Program-made: the position numbers and the translations under genes | Origin: Raphanus sativus | Taxonomy: Eukaryota > Streptophyta > Magnoliopsida > Brassicales > Brassicaceae | Direction of reading: 5' to 3' | DNA: 64,000 bases | Assembly: GCF_000801105.2 (NCBI RefSeq) | Contig: NC_079514.1 | Coordinates: 50,265,372-50,329,371, forward strand | Notes under the pieces: generated by a model | Told to the model about the DNA's origin: nothing | Seen by the model: only the letters and a program-made list of their open reading frames with translations | Database searches by the model: none | Part shown: in pieces, positions 1-11,453 of the stretch | Layout of the letters: each line of letters begins with the position of its first letter | Position numbering within the stretch: position 1 is the first letter of the stretch

Positions 1-97
1 TATTAACATTTGTTTTGCCTCTAACACTACTAGTTCGTTATTAAGAGAGAGGTCAGAGAGCTTCTTCACAAGAAATCTCTTTTTAAGAAAAGCAAAA

Positions 98-1077
98 CTA
101 ACTATCCTTTGATTGGCTTGGGTTCGATGCTCTTCTCTGGACATCATCAGTAGTAGTAGTACTAGGAGAGGCCATCTTAGCATCAGGAGGACAAGTGTCT
201 TCCATGACCTTTGGGACAGTGAAAGTGAAGTCTCGAAGCGGTGCATCCTTGAACTCTGGATTGGTTTCAATGAAGGATGCGACTTCATTGCGACTCCTCA
301 GCTTCTTACCAGCTGGAGTAATGTAGTAAGTATCCATCTTAGAGTAGTCTTTTCTGAGGACAAGGCTCCTCTTGAAACCTTTGGGAGTTTTGGGGATACC
401 AGGCTTGTCGATGACCCAGGTTCGAGAGGAATCATAGTCAAGATCAGCAGGGTCTTCACAGGAGACTTGTTTCTTCTTGTCGCAGGTAAAAGGGTCCTGG
501 AGCAATCTACTCCTGATGTCCTCGTACTCCTCCTGGCTATCAATCACTCTCCACTTGTGACAAGTCTCGCATTGTGCCGCATAGGTATCTACCACCCTCC
601 CTGGAGCAAGATCTTTCTACAATGTAGCCTCAGTGAAACAAAAAAGACAAAGGCTTTGTGAGAGCATATAAATAGACAAGAACTGAAAACTAGTTCAGCA
701 ATGTATCAAAGTAAAGAAGACAGCTTTTATTCAAGAGACCGTTGAAAACATAGAAACATCAAAGCATTAGTGACAATTAACAGAAAACAATTAAGAATCA
801 AACAAAAGGAAACCCCAACAACAAGTTACTTCCTAGATAGTGCTCTTGAAGACTAAACGACAAGTTATCACTACAAAAGCTCTAAACTTTATCAGTCTCA
901 AGCACCTAAAACTGAAACCTAGAAAAGCTACAAAACGAGATCTGAGATCCCCAGAGATGATAAAAACATGCAAAATGTATGCACTTTTGGCACAACAGAA
1001 CCAGAAGAAGAAGAGGAAGACGATGAACTAACCTTGGCTCTCGGTGTAGCTGCTTTGCCGAGCTCTTCCTCCTCCAT
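98..1077 (-). CDS. MBD4: Methyl-CpG-binding-domain protein with CW zinc finger, MBD4-like
   Basis: Two exons: 1029-1077 (start ATG at 1077) and 98-588, joined across a 440-bp intron, giving about 179 aa. The N-terminal part after the splice has a CW-type zinc finger (CETCHKWR, then two more Cys in PFTCDKKKQVSC), followed by a plant MBD fold with the signatures WVIDKPGIPKTPKGFKR and TYYITPAGKKLRSRNEV. The tail is Ser/Thr-rich. Plant MBD1/2/4 proteins are nuclear and bind DNA or chromatin; most of this subclass does not bind methyl-CpG strongly, so methyl reading should not be assumed. Exon 1 and the join were chosen because ATG at 1077 plus a phase-1 donor at 1028 restores a continuous frame into the CW finger; the exon-1 border is the least certain part. 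It is the first of three minus-strand genes in a row. I assign MBD4 from overall similarity and from neighbours matching At3g63030. Confidence 0.85.
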
Positions 1078-1390
1078 CAGCTTATTTCTTCTTTTTCTTA
1101 GTAATCCGATTGAAAAGTTTTCAGCTTTCTTTTATTATTTTCCCAACGCCAAAGGTATCTCTTCAATGCTTCTCTGACCTTCTCAAAAAGACAAAAACCC
1201 TTCCTGCGAATCCCACGGCTCGTGTAGAGACGAAATCAACAGTGACAGACAAATCGACGCCTGACACGTCATCTTACAAGTTTTTATAATTGTTCAACAA
1301 GCTAATGATTTTGGGCTTTCTGGCCCAGTAATTAATCATTTAAAATGGGCCTAAAGTAAACAAAATGAGACAAGGATCAATCCCGCGAAA

Positions 1391-1885
1391 TTAGCGATCT
1401 TCCTCTTGACTGATTCTCACAGTTCCGATTCTGAGTCCATCGCTTCCACGTACGCTAACGATCTCCGGTATATTCACTGCCACGCTGGCAATCTCTAACC
1501 GTCCTTCGCTTCTCACCCTCCTGTGATGAAATCTCGGCCGTCCGTTACAATCAAGCGTCGTCAGATACGGCGGCAGATCTCGCTTCCTCGTCACGCTTCT
1601 CCCTCTCCTCAATTCTACAACCGCTTCCGTCCTCTTCGGCAGCGGCATAGACGGCGGCGCAATCGGTTTCAGCAACGGCGGTCCATACGGTCCCCACGCC
1701 GATATTTCGCCCCCTAGGTAAAAATCGTCAGCGCCTCTCTGCTCCATGCCCTCGTGATCGAGAGATTCAATCGGAGTGCTCCAGCGCCGTCGATGAGGAT
1801 GTGTTGGTGTACTGTCCTCTGATGGCCGGCTCTCTGCGCCTTCTTCTCCGATGCGAATCGTAGAGGATGACGCCGTGATTACCAT
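1391..1885 (-). CDS. FAF-domain (DUF3049-like) protein, single exon
   Basis: A single-exon gene. The C-terminal half has the FANTASTIC FOUR-type core LPPYLTTLDCNGRPRF followed by RSEGRLEI, preceded by a basic RRGRSVTRKR stretch. FAF proteins are plant-specific; FAF1-4 modulate shoot meristem size, but this member is a more distant FAF-like protein and its role is unknown to me. The frame is open from an ATG at 1981 (196 aa), but a strong TATA box lies at 1998-2007, so transcription should begin near 1970, downstream of that ATG. The next in-frame ATG, at 1885, gives 164 aa and is my preferred start. The position corresponds to At3g63020. Confidence 0.7.
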   Translation of the reverse strand: MVITASSSTIRIGEEGAESRPSEDSTPTHPHRRRWSTPIESLDHEGMEQRGADDFYLGGEISAWGPYGPPLLKPIAPPSMPLPKRTEAVVELRRGRSVTRKRDLPPYLTTLDCNGRPRFHHRRVRSEGRLEIASVAVNIPEIVSVRGSDGLRIGTVRISQEEDR

Positions 1886-1981
1886 AACCGCTCTCTCCCT
1901 TTCTTTCTCTACGATCGCAACTCTTTCATTCTTCCGTGTTATAGAAACAAAGATGGGCTTGAATCTAACTAACTCTAACAT

Positions 1982-4974
1982 GTGATTATCTTTCGCTTAT
2001 ATATATAGCATTTGGTGGCCCCAGTTCGAGAGGTCCTGCCAGCGTGGAGGACCTTTAGCTTTTTAACGGTCGTTTGTAAATTGACTCACGCCTTCTAAAC
2101 GGTGGTTCCGCAACGTACTGATATAATATTATGGGCTTATAAACCAATCTTCGTTACACGGTCCACTAGGAGACAAAAGCCCATCCTAACTTTGCTTTTT
2201 TCTCGAAACCCATTACTTTACTTTGGTAAAAGCCTCAAACTTTAAGAGCCCATATTCCTGAGGATGCTGGGTTCAAGAGCCCATAACGTAATACAGATTG
2301 TACTAGTTTACAACATTAAACGGCACACCACTCAGTGAGTTCCTACTTCCTACATGTTTTTGTCACTAGTTTGTCTCGAAAACTGCCTATAACTTATCTG
2401 GTTTGAGAATCTTTGCAATTTGCGTGAAAATGTGATGATGGTTCCAATAATTTATGCACGTTGCACATAAGTAATATGCATGTCAAGTACACAATATCTC
2501 CGTATGTGACATTGTTTTCCACCATCCCTTTTTTTCATATTGGAGTTGTCACCAACAAGATCTGCCAAGAAAGATGAAAACATGATGACGAGTTGATGAT
2601 GAACGCAAGTGATAAAAGTGAGTGTGAGAGGGAGAGAGAGAGGATGTTTATTCGTGATTTGTGGGGTTTTAGATTTTGAGAATTTCAAGATGAAAGGTCT
2701 GTGTCTTGTTCTTTATATCTCTAGGGCTTAGGTATAGACAGTAGACTAATAAAGACAAAGAGTATGCATTGTTGTTCAATGCTTTTGTCTTTTATTTCCT
2801 CTCTCTCTCTCTATTTTTTTTTCTATTTTCTTCCGTTTCTATGAAATCTCTGCACATCTATTAAACTTTCCATTCAGAGTAGCTAAACTCTTTAACTTCT
2901 TCCTATATTATATAATCTGATTATTTCCCTTTACCCTTCCACGTATTTTTTGAAATCCTTACAACGTGGTTGATTGTGAGTTTAATATATCAGCTTATAC
3001 TTTATACACATTATTGATCTACATGTATTTTATCTCCTACGATCCCTCTGTGCATGTATACTTTGTTCATGTTTTATAATTTACCGGCCAACAACTAAAT
3101 TCAATTCCATTTCTTTTATTTTCAAAAACATGTGACCGACACCTCAATCACCATCAGATCAGTTAAAAGAATTACCACTACCGAAAATCTATAACCGATC
3201 AAAGATACTTTGGTCCAAAGCACTGAATATAGTCCGCAAAGGACAATGGTAATCCATTGGCAAAGTCCCAAAAGAAAAAAAAATCTTAGTGTAAACGACA
3301 AATTATTGAATTGTGGAAAGCTGGAAGATGTTGATAAAGCACCAAACAGTGTTCAAGTGGTTTTCGTCAGAATTAAAGACTACAAAACCAAATAAGACCG
3401 ACCATTACAAAAATGAAAATTAGTATTTTCAAAATATGAAATTGAGCAAAAAAACAGATTTTTTTTTTTTTGCAAAAAAAAACAGTTGGTCTATCAATTA
3501 GTAAATATTCACACTAAAACAAAGACAATGACCCCAAATAATTAATTGCCTAGACAATTTCATTACAAGACAAACGAGAGTCTTTATCAAGGATGCATCA
3601 ATAAGCCAAAAGTTTGGTTATAAGTAATAATTTTACAACGAAAAAACAAAATAGTGTGCACTAGAAAATTAATTTTTAAAATAGGCTAATGCATGCTAGG
3701 ACTAAGAAAATGTTAATCATAAAATGAAATTATCTTCATAAGTAGTTTACCTGTTATATGTTAGTATTTATTTTTTGTATCATCGTTATATAGAATAAAA
3801 ATTAAAAGTTATTAAAGACAAATGAGTAAGAAACGCTTCTTCTTGTTTTTTTCTTCAAGCTTTCGATACTCCTACCCACTAACATCCAAAGAAGCAAGTA
3901 TAATAAAAACAGTCACGCATAAGCCATGGTTATAAATGGTATATTTTAGAAACAAACATATATAGACAAAATAGATTGTTTTCTCTAAGAGGGGGGGTCC
4001 ATGTTTAGCCACAACCACTACAAGAAACACCAAAAATTCTAAACTTCGAATACGTGCACATAGAAGATGCATTAAGCAAAATATGCCAAAGAAAAATAGA
4101 AGTATTTGAAAAAAGGGAATAAAAAAGAAAAATCTATTGTTGATTTTAAGTCCGGCTGTGTAAGCTTTTTTCTCTCGTCTGAGTGGATGGGGACATGGGG
4201 TTAGGTTTTGGCATTGTGAAGCTTTTGCCTAAAGTGCACACGCAACACTTGTCTTTTTTTCTTCTCTCACATTTATTTGCGCTTCCTTCTTTAGTCGTCA
4301 TCATTTAAAACGCTATTGCCATATGTCCCCCTAGGGTTTTCACTTAGATGTTTGAATCTTTCTTTCTCTATATATGTTTTCATTTTTAGCTTCGTACATG
4401 TTCACAATTATAGCAGAGATTTAGATTGAATGTTTGGTGGGTTGAAGTTGGAAAACTGCAAAGGAAAAAGAAAAGTTTTTTAAAGAATGATTTGTCTTGT
4501 GTAAGGCAAAAACCTTCAATGCATGAACCACAAATACATGTTCTTTTCTATTAAAAGCATGGTTAAATATAAATAAATATGCAAAACTAAAAAAAAAATA
4601 TAAATAAATATAAACATACAAATCCGTACCAGGATAAGTTTTTTTTAATTTTCACAACATATTGAAGACAAGTTAGTTGTCTAGTAAATTTACCCTCTGT
4701 ACTTTAGAGCCAAATTAAAGACTACCTCCTAGTACTACTACCAAGCAAAGTACAATCTCCCGGTTTAGCCCTGAACCGGTAGATGCCGACAACCGAATTG
4801 GTTTTTGCTTCCGGCTCAACCAACAACATCTCACAATAAGCCAGACTTATGAAGCTTCAGGAGACTAACGAACACATAAAAACGTGACTTGGCACTCCAC
4901 AATACTTGTGGAAAACTGTACAAAAAAAAAAATACCATCATATATTGCAGCAACATGAGTAGACCTCCATGCTG
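1982..4974. other. Gene-free stretch between the FAF-like gene and GID1B
   Basis: About 3 kb of AT-rich DNA without a recognisable protein. At 2450-2720 on the minus strand there is a promoter-like arrangement: a TATA motif (GATATAAAG near 2715), a CT-rich leader, then a 43-codon frame whose first ATG is near 2583. It matches nothing I know and could be a non-coding transcript. The last 230 bases before the GID1B stop codon (4975) are its probable 3' UTR. Confidence 0.4.
1998..2007 (-). promoter_or_regulatory. TATA box of the FAF-like gene
   Basis: On the minus strand this reads CTATATATATAAG, a near-consensus plant TATA box. It sits only about 17 bases upstream of the first in-frame ATG (1981), which places the likely transcription start inside that frame and argues for translation from the ATG at 1885. 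Confidence 0.6.
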
Positions 4975-6239
4975 CTATAGACTCAGAAGAGTAGGACTTG
5001 ACGTGCTTCGGCTACACTCCTCTATCGAGTGCACAAACTTCTTTAACTCGTCCATAAGACAATGAAAGTGATCATTGTTAGGCAAGAAGTAAAACCCAAT
5101 GGTGGCCTGCTTCAGATACAAAAGGTTAACATGGTGACCAGTCTTCTTGAGACCATCGACATAAGCCAACTGCCAGTCCTGAACAAGATCTAAACCAGCA
5201 ACAACGACAAGACTCTTGGGGAAGTTGACACCTTCAAGGGTTTGACCACGAGGGCCAAAGGGATTACAAGCTGGGTGATCTCTATCTTCGCCTTCAGGCA
5301 GATAAGCCCTCCAATACCAGTCTCGATCTTGAATAGTCACAAAGTATTTGCCATCAAGTCTCATCTCAGACTGAGTCCTCACCACTCCACCGAACATGGG
5401 ATGAAGAAGAATGTTCCCAAGAACTTTAACTCCTTCGTTGGTAGCTCTCACAGCAACATGATGAACAATGTTGCCACCAGAGCTATCACCAGCCAAGTAA
5501 ACATAAACATTGGAGTCTTTACCACTCTGAAGCCAGATTCTGGACTTGACCCATTTGAGAGCACTCCACCCATCGTCGTAAGCACAAGGGTAGCGATGCT
5601 CCGGCGATCTCCGGTAGTCAACGGAGACAACAACAACGCCGCAAATAGTCACTAGCCGACGGCAGAAAGTGTCGTAGATGGCGCTGTTGGCGGAGGAATG
5701 AGTGAAGCTGCCTCCGTGGAAGAAGACGAGAACAGGGACGATCTCGGTCGTGCTGAGAGGCTCCGTAAGGTCGACGGTGCCGTAGCGGGAAGGGTCGAGG
5801 GGAGCTGGAAGGTAGATTCTGGTGAGAAGGTTGGTGGAGGCGGAGGTGTCGACGTGGTCGAAGGAGAAGACACCGTCGACGGGGAAAGAGTTGGCGGGAA
5901 CTTTACGGTCAAGAAACTCGGCGAGGTGACGGTTGAAAGAGCCGTCGGGACGGCGGAGGAGAGTGTAAGCGAGCTTGAAGTTGGAAATGAGGACCCATGT
6001 GTTGAGTGGGACTATTCTCTACAGCAAAAATAAAAAAAAGAAATTGAAATGGATGGGACGTCTTAGATTTTTTTTTATTTTAACCTTTTCCGTACAATGA
6101 ATCTATGATGATGATATATGATCTTCATCGGCTCAGAATTATATTCCAAGATTTAAGAACACGAAATGAGATTAACAAACAAAAAAACAAAACAAAGTAC
6201 CTTGCATTCGCTTAGGTTGACTTCGTTCCCACCAGCCAT
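4975..6239 (-). CDS. GID1B: Gibberellin receptor GID1B
   Basis: Exon 1 is 6201-6239 (13 codons, MAGGNEVNLSECK) and exon 2 is 4975-6018, about 360 aa in all. GID1 is a soluble nuclear/cytosolic receptor related to carboxylesterases; bound gibberellin closes the N-terminal lid, and the complex recruits DELLA proteins for SCF-SLY1 degradation. The esterase fold is visible: the HGG oxyanion loop at residues 114-116 and GDSSGGN with the nucleophile-position Ser at about 192. The catalytic His is replaced (ATIGFYF where hydrolases have HGF), the known hallmark of a receptor rather than an enzyme. The N-terminal lid (RIVPLNTWVLISNFKLAY) is complete. The single intron after the 13th codon and the neighbours match Arabidopsis At3g63010. 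I checked the whole of exon 2 and found no stops or shifts. Confidence 0.96.
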
Positions 6240-7896
6240 AGTCATAGTCATAAACTTTTTTCCTGGTAACAAAATATATATTTTTCTGAGGTGGTGTGAA
6301 AGAACTTTTCCAGGGAGAATCGATTTCAGTGAAACGGCCTCATACCATTAAAATTTATCTCTTTCTCTGGGTCTCTTCAAATGAAAAAACACACAAAAAA
6401 AAACAGTAGAGTATAATACAAAGAAGAAGTAGATTTTTAAGGAGAAAAATGAGACAAGAGAGATAAACAAAGTACAGCAAGCAGAGAGTTTGTTCTTGTT
6501 CTTCTACACGAGAGAGAAGAGAGAGTCAAAGGTGAGAGATGTTTTAATATAACCTCTCGGACGGTGACAAATGGGCCGGACGAACCCGAGTTATACTGTT
6601 TTGATGGTGGGTCCTATGTCTAATCCACTTTTTTCCTTTTTTCTGTGTGTCGTAATTTACTAGTCCTACTTACTAAGCAATTACCAACTAATTTTAGTCG
6701 GCTGATTAACTATAGAAGTCTAGAAGATAATATTTTTTTGTTTCAAAATTATAAAAGTATTTACCGTAACAAAAAAAAAAAGAGATTGGCCGTGTCATGT
6801 GAAGAGAGGATTGGCTATTGGCACGCCAGTCCCGACACGCTCTCTCATTACGTGCTCCTTTTGACCCTTCATTTCTTTTCCTCCCCACTTACTATTTTAA
6901 TATACGGATATGTTTATATAGTTTCCGACAAGTTCTTTTTTGTTATTTCGTGTTTAGTTGTCAAAATACTACTACCTCAACCTCAGTATTGAATCTTTCA
7001 TTAACAGATTAGATAATCCTTCCCTCATGTGAGCTGGCGGAAACAAAGAGTTATTTTGCATATCCTTTGGTATAATAATTACAAGTATATCTATATATAT
7101 ACACATGCTTAGTATGATAATAAAAACACTATACAGTTAGTTTTGTCGTTTGGTGAGGGAGGCGAATTTTTCATTTCTATAAAGACAATATGTGAGCTTT
7201 AGCCTATACTGGAGTTCAAAAAGTGAAAGAGTGAGAAATAAAAAGTTCTATTAAAGATCATTCACCATCTAATGATATAATATGTCAAGTATGGGATGTC
7301 AAAAAAAATCAAGTATGCTAATGCAGCTTTAAACTATATAAAAGATAAAAGTTTGGGATCTTGGATTATCATTGATGGTTGTGACTTGTAATAGGAGAAG
7401 GACAAAGAGAGGCTATTTTGTTTGTTTTTTGGTAGCTTTTATTTATTATTATTATATTAAAAATGTGAATGCAACTCGTAAATAAAATAAAATAAAATTG
7501 GTTAGAGGAAGGTGACAAAAGAAACTATACAGCGTGCGACCAACGCCATGGCATGTGGGTGGCGACAAAAGGGTTGTGTTGTTTTCTTTTGGTTATTTAT
7601 TATGAGAAGAACTAAACTTTCATGTTCCAGAAGCACCCTCGTCCGGTCAACAAGATTACGAATACTGCCACTAGTCGCGAAACCAGTTCTATGTTGGCCC
7701 AATGACATCATTCCTTTCACTCATGGACTCTCCCTTTGGACATACAATTGTTATTGGCGGACATGACCAATTAGTCATTCATAACACTTGAACTTTAGGC
7801 TTCTGTGGTTGAGGTAAACATAATAAGCCCAGTCCAATCTATGAAATCACATAACATAATTGCTCTTTAAATAACGCAACAGCTTCATTATCAAAT
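6240..7896. other. Intergenic region upstream of GID1B and tRNA-Ala
   Basis: Contains the GID1B promoter and 5' leader (a purine-rich segment at 6420-6540) and then AT-rich DNA. I see no convincing gene. Several short frames exist but lack coding character. Confidence 0.4.
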
Positions 7897-7969
7897 GGGG
7901 ATGTAGCTCAAATGGTAGAGCGCTCGCTTTGCATGCGAGAGGCACGGGGTTCGATACCCCGCATCTCCA
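7897..7969 (+). tRNA. tRNA-Ala (anticodon UGC)
   Basis: A 73-nt cloverleaf. The acceptor stem GGGGATG pairs with CATCTCC (one G-U pair), with discriminator A. The A box is TAGCTCAAATGG and the B box GGTTCGATACC. The anticodon loop TTTGCAT is closed by CTCGC/GCGAG and gives UGC (Ala). No intron. T runs just downstream (TTTTTGTTTTT from 7971) serve as the Pol III terminator. Confidence 0.97.
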
Positions 7970-8106
7970 TTTTTGTTTTTAAGTACCTTTCTGGAAGTGA
8001 AACGATCGTTCTTGTATATCGTGTTTATGTAACTTGAGACGCTACCACTAACAACCTTATTTTTTACCTTAAACTCAGTCCTTGTTGCGTTTAACATTTA
8101 AGTCAA

Positions 8107-8189
8107 ACATGATTTTGATTATTGAAAGAAAGAAAACTAAACGTTGTACATGATTTTGATTATTGAAAAGAAAGAAACTAAACGTTGTA
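8107..8189. repeat. Tandem duplication, two copies of about 41 bp
   Basis: Two adjacent copies of a unit beginning ACATGATTTTGATTATTG and ending AACGTTGT, at about 8107-8147 and 8148-8189, differing by an indel in the A/G run. It lies just past the 3' end of the NPL4-like gene. Confidence 0.85.
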
Positions 8190-8247
8190 CATAAAACAAA
8201 CCCTGAAGCAGAGAGAAATATAAAAACAGACATCTATTGCGAAATGT

Positions 8248-9649
8248 TTAACAAGTATTAGCCATTGAGTCGATGAGCAACTCATAGCCCTCAGGGACAT
8301 TAGACTGAAGACGTACGCACTCAGCTAATGCAGGAACATCTGAGGTAACGTCTAGGAACCGAGCCACAAAGAGAAGCAGATGAAAATCAGAGATCCTCTT
8401 CACGAACGGGAGGCTCCTTGCGCGATCCATATGTGTTTTCAAAGCCCGCATTGTCGTTTCAACGTTCCGGTTCTCTATCGGAAAGGTACAAGACAACGGT
8501 CCCTGTCAATCAAACACACACAAAAGTTATATAAAAGACTAACGACACAACTGACTCGATCAACATATCACAAATGTTCTTATAAACCTACAACGTTCAC
8601 TTGTTCTTCCTACTTAAGCTATGATTAAAATCTACAGGTTAGAGCAGAGAGAAAGGAACCTGATGATCCAAGATCTTGACGAGAACAAGGAAGAAATCAT
8701 TATCAACTTCTTTAAGATCCTTGACACCAACAACCACCTCTTTCTTCATCTTAGAGAGCTTAGGATCATCCTCGGGACCAATCTCCGTCTCGAACCACCC
8801 TTCCCTGAACAACCTAACGCACATGTCACTCATCTGAAACGCCTCAAAATGAACATCAGCACCACCTTCCTCCTCATTGACCTCCAGCTTCACAACCGCC
8901 GTCACCCACTCCTTCAGCTCGCTCTCCGCGTGGAGCTGCGCCGCAAGCAACACCTCCACGTTGGACAACGTGTACTCCTTCTTGTCCTGAGTCACAGTCT
9001 GGCTGAATATAAACCCGACTCTCCTCATCCCCAGCCCTAGGGCGATGGCGTCGACGCGCTTCTCCTCCTCGTCGTCCCTCATCAGGATCAGATTGTCCTC
9101 CATCCCCTGCTGCGGCGGCTCGTAGACGAAATTCACCTCCACCTGACCTTCCTCCGAGACGCTGCCGTACATGAAGCCGCCGCGTTTGACCGCGAAGGCC
9201 AGCGAGTCGTTGACGTAGTGCTGAAACGCGTTGGCGCAGTCGCGGTCGAAGGAGACGGAGTCGCAGTGGGACTTCTCCTGGCGGGAGACGCGCATCTGGC
9301 GCGCGATCAGGTCGTCGACGGTCATCTTCCTCCCGAAGGAACCGGCGGGGGTGACGGCGGGGCCGCCGCGGATGGTGCGCTCGCCTTCGTAGGCGAGGTA
9401 GAGGATGGATCCGTGGGAGAGGGAGAGAGAGGAGAGAGGGAGGTTAGGGTCGGTCATGTCGGTGAAGCGGAGGAAATCGTCGGGAGATTTGGCGAGGAGG
9501 AGGTTGCGATCGGTGGATAAGGTCTGGTTCTGGATTGGGATCTGGAGCTGATCTTCGATTAGGGTTTTGAGTTGGGACACTGTCATGTGAGATCCATCTA
9601 TGCTCACTCTCTCCAATCCATCTCTGCTTCGGACTCTCAGCATCATCAT
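8248..9649 (-). CDS. NPL41: NPL4-like protein (CDC48-UFD1-NPL4 ubiquitin cofactor)
   Basis: Exon 1 is 8660-9649 and exon 2 is 8248-8502, giving 414 aa, the family size in Arabidopsis (about 413). NPL4 pairs with UFD1 as an adaptor that presents ubiquitinated substrates to the AAA ATPase CDC48, for example in ER-associated degradation. Residues 1 to about 80 form a ubiquitin-like domain (MLRVRSRDGLERVSID... TLIEDQLQIPIQNQTLS). The rest is the NPL4 core, with a pseudo-MPN region around FMYGSVSEEGQVEVNFVYEPPQQG. As in other plant NPL4 proteins, no C-terminal NZF finger is present. Three Met codons start the frame at 9649, 9646 and 9643; I took the first. The position matches At3g63000. The coding sequence of exon 1 is notably GC-rich compared with its surroundings. 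Confidence 0.93.
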
Positions 9650-10255
9650 ATCTTCCTTCTTCTTCTTCCTTCACAAAACTAAATTCGCAAGAAACCTTTT
9701 GATCCCTATTATAATAGGGAAAGCCTTAGTAAAGCGAACAAGCAAGCAAAGAATCGATGTTGCATATAGAAGAAGACAAAGCTGCACGTGGGCTTATAAA
9801 CTGGGCCAAGAATTTCCTTTTTTTAACTCTAAATGGGCTTTGCTATACCTCATAGGCCATAGGGTATGTATTTATGCAACACGTTCATAAGTATGTATAA
9901 ATGGGCTTTACGATATAAAATTACATATTCCTCATAAGTATGTATTTAAAACTCGTTGAAAACAAAACTGTTTTTGATGTATAAATGGGCTTTACTAGAT
10001 AAATCACTTGAATCAACCAGTGGTATGTATGTAAACAACACATTCGAAGATAGGGTTATACTTCTTGCGCATATGGCTTTTGCGAGGACCGTGTTCTAAA
10101 GGAAACGATTACATCTTTTGTTTGTTTGTCTTCAGAAGCTATTATAGATTTTTATTGTCAAACAAGATGCCCATGAATCGACTAGAGCTACAATTAGGTA
10201 ATACGAGACAAGTGGTCCAATTTACATGATATTAAATGGTCCCAAAAGGAAAGGC
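9650..10255. repeat. NPL4-like promoter region with degenerate repeats
   Basis: The motif AAATGGGCTTT occurs three times (about 9832, 9900 and 9981), each within a related 60-80 bp segment that also carries GTATGTAT(T) runs. This looks like a decayed tandem duplication of promoter DNA. GGGCTT/GGGCC site-II-like motifs are common in housekeeping plant promoters, so a promoter role is plausible. No gene is seen. Confidence 0.45.
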
Positions 10256-11453
10256 TAAGAGCATGATTATAGGGACATCTTAGAGTGTATCTTAGGTTTA
10301 TTTAGATTAAATTAAAAAGACCAAACCACCTTTATGCTAAACTCGTCGCTTAATTAGGAGAAGGAGAGAGTGTATCTTATGGCCACGTGTTGAAAGGTGA
10401 TTGGTGAGAGAAGAGGTGAAGCACGACATCGTTTTGTCTCTCTCACTTTTCTTTCTTTCTTTCTTTTTCTCTTCTTTCTCTCCTCTCCTCGGCGACACGA
10501 AAGGCGATTTGCTTCATCTCGGTGAATCTCCTCAACGAGACGGCGTCTCTGTTGGTAGCTCGTCTCGACGAAGGAGAACGACGTTTCCTCTAGCGGTTGC
10601 TCTCCTCGACCAACGAAAACGGCGAGATTTCTCTCGTGGTGGCTCTCGGAGACGAAGAGACATCGGTGAACGCTTCTGCTCTGGATGATCGAAAGGTAAA
10701 GATGAGTTGAATTTGTTTCAAAGACAAACTATTTCATTCATGCATGTCTTTTTTGAATCGTGAATCTTTAGAATGAACAAGCATCTGATTTGTTTTAATT
10801 TTTTTGTGTATTTGTCTGTTGAGATGGATGATCAAGACCTTTGGATGATCAAGAGATGGCGAAACCTTGCTCTTTGTCAGACTCAGACAGAACCCCCACG
10901 ATTGTTCATTAAGGTAAGACCTCTGTCTTTGATCATTTGAATAGAATAAAACCTGATATCTTTGCTCTGTTTAATTGGATAAACTATTGTCATTGCTAAT
11001 GAATTTAGAGTCGTATAAAACATTCTTCTTTGCTCTGTTTGGTTTGGTAAATCTTTGTAGAGTTTTTAGTCTGTGGTTTGTCATATATGTCGCGATTGTA
11101 GTTGATTTTTACTTAAAGAATTTAACCGTAGTGGTAGGTTGTGATCAATGCATAGGTTTAGGTAAGAAATTGTATGCTTAAATAGATATTGGTAGATTTA
11201 GGTAATAAATTTTATGGTTAGACTGAATTGAATGGTTTGTGTGAGGAATGGTGTTGTGTGATTAATGGATTGTAGCTATATGTCAACTCGGTAGTGGTAG
11301 GTTGTGATCAATGCTTTGTGTGATGTCAAACACGGTTATAAACCGTGTACTTCTCTTCTTTCTTCTCCTCTGTCTTGAAAAAACAGTCTTCTTCTTCTTC
11401 CTTCTTCTCCACTTTCTCATCTTTGTTATTTTCTTTCTCTCATCTTCTATTCA

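Noticed and set aside
5242..5655. Plus-strand frame of 137 codons
   Set aside because: Antisense to GID1B exon 2, which is intact and strongly conserved.
5698..6033. Plus-strand Gly/Val/Glu-rich frame
   Set aside because: Shadow of the 5' part of GID1B exon 2.
9218..9520. Open frame of about 100 codons on the plus strand, opposite NPL4-like exon 1
   Set aside because: It is the antisense shadow of a GC-rich real exon; composition is Gly/Val/Glu-rich with no domain.
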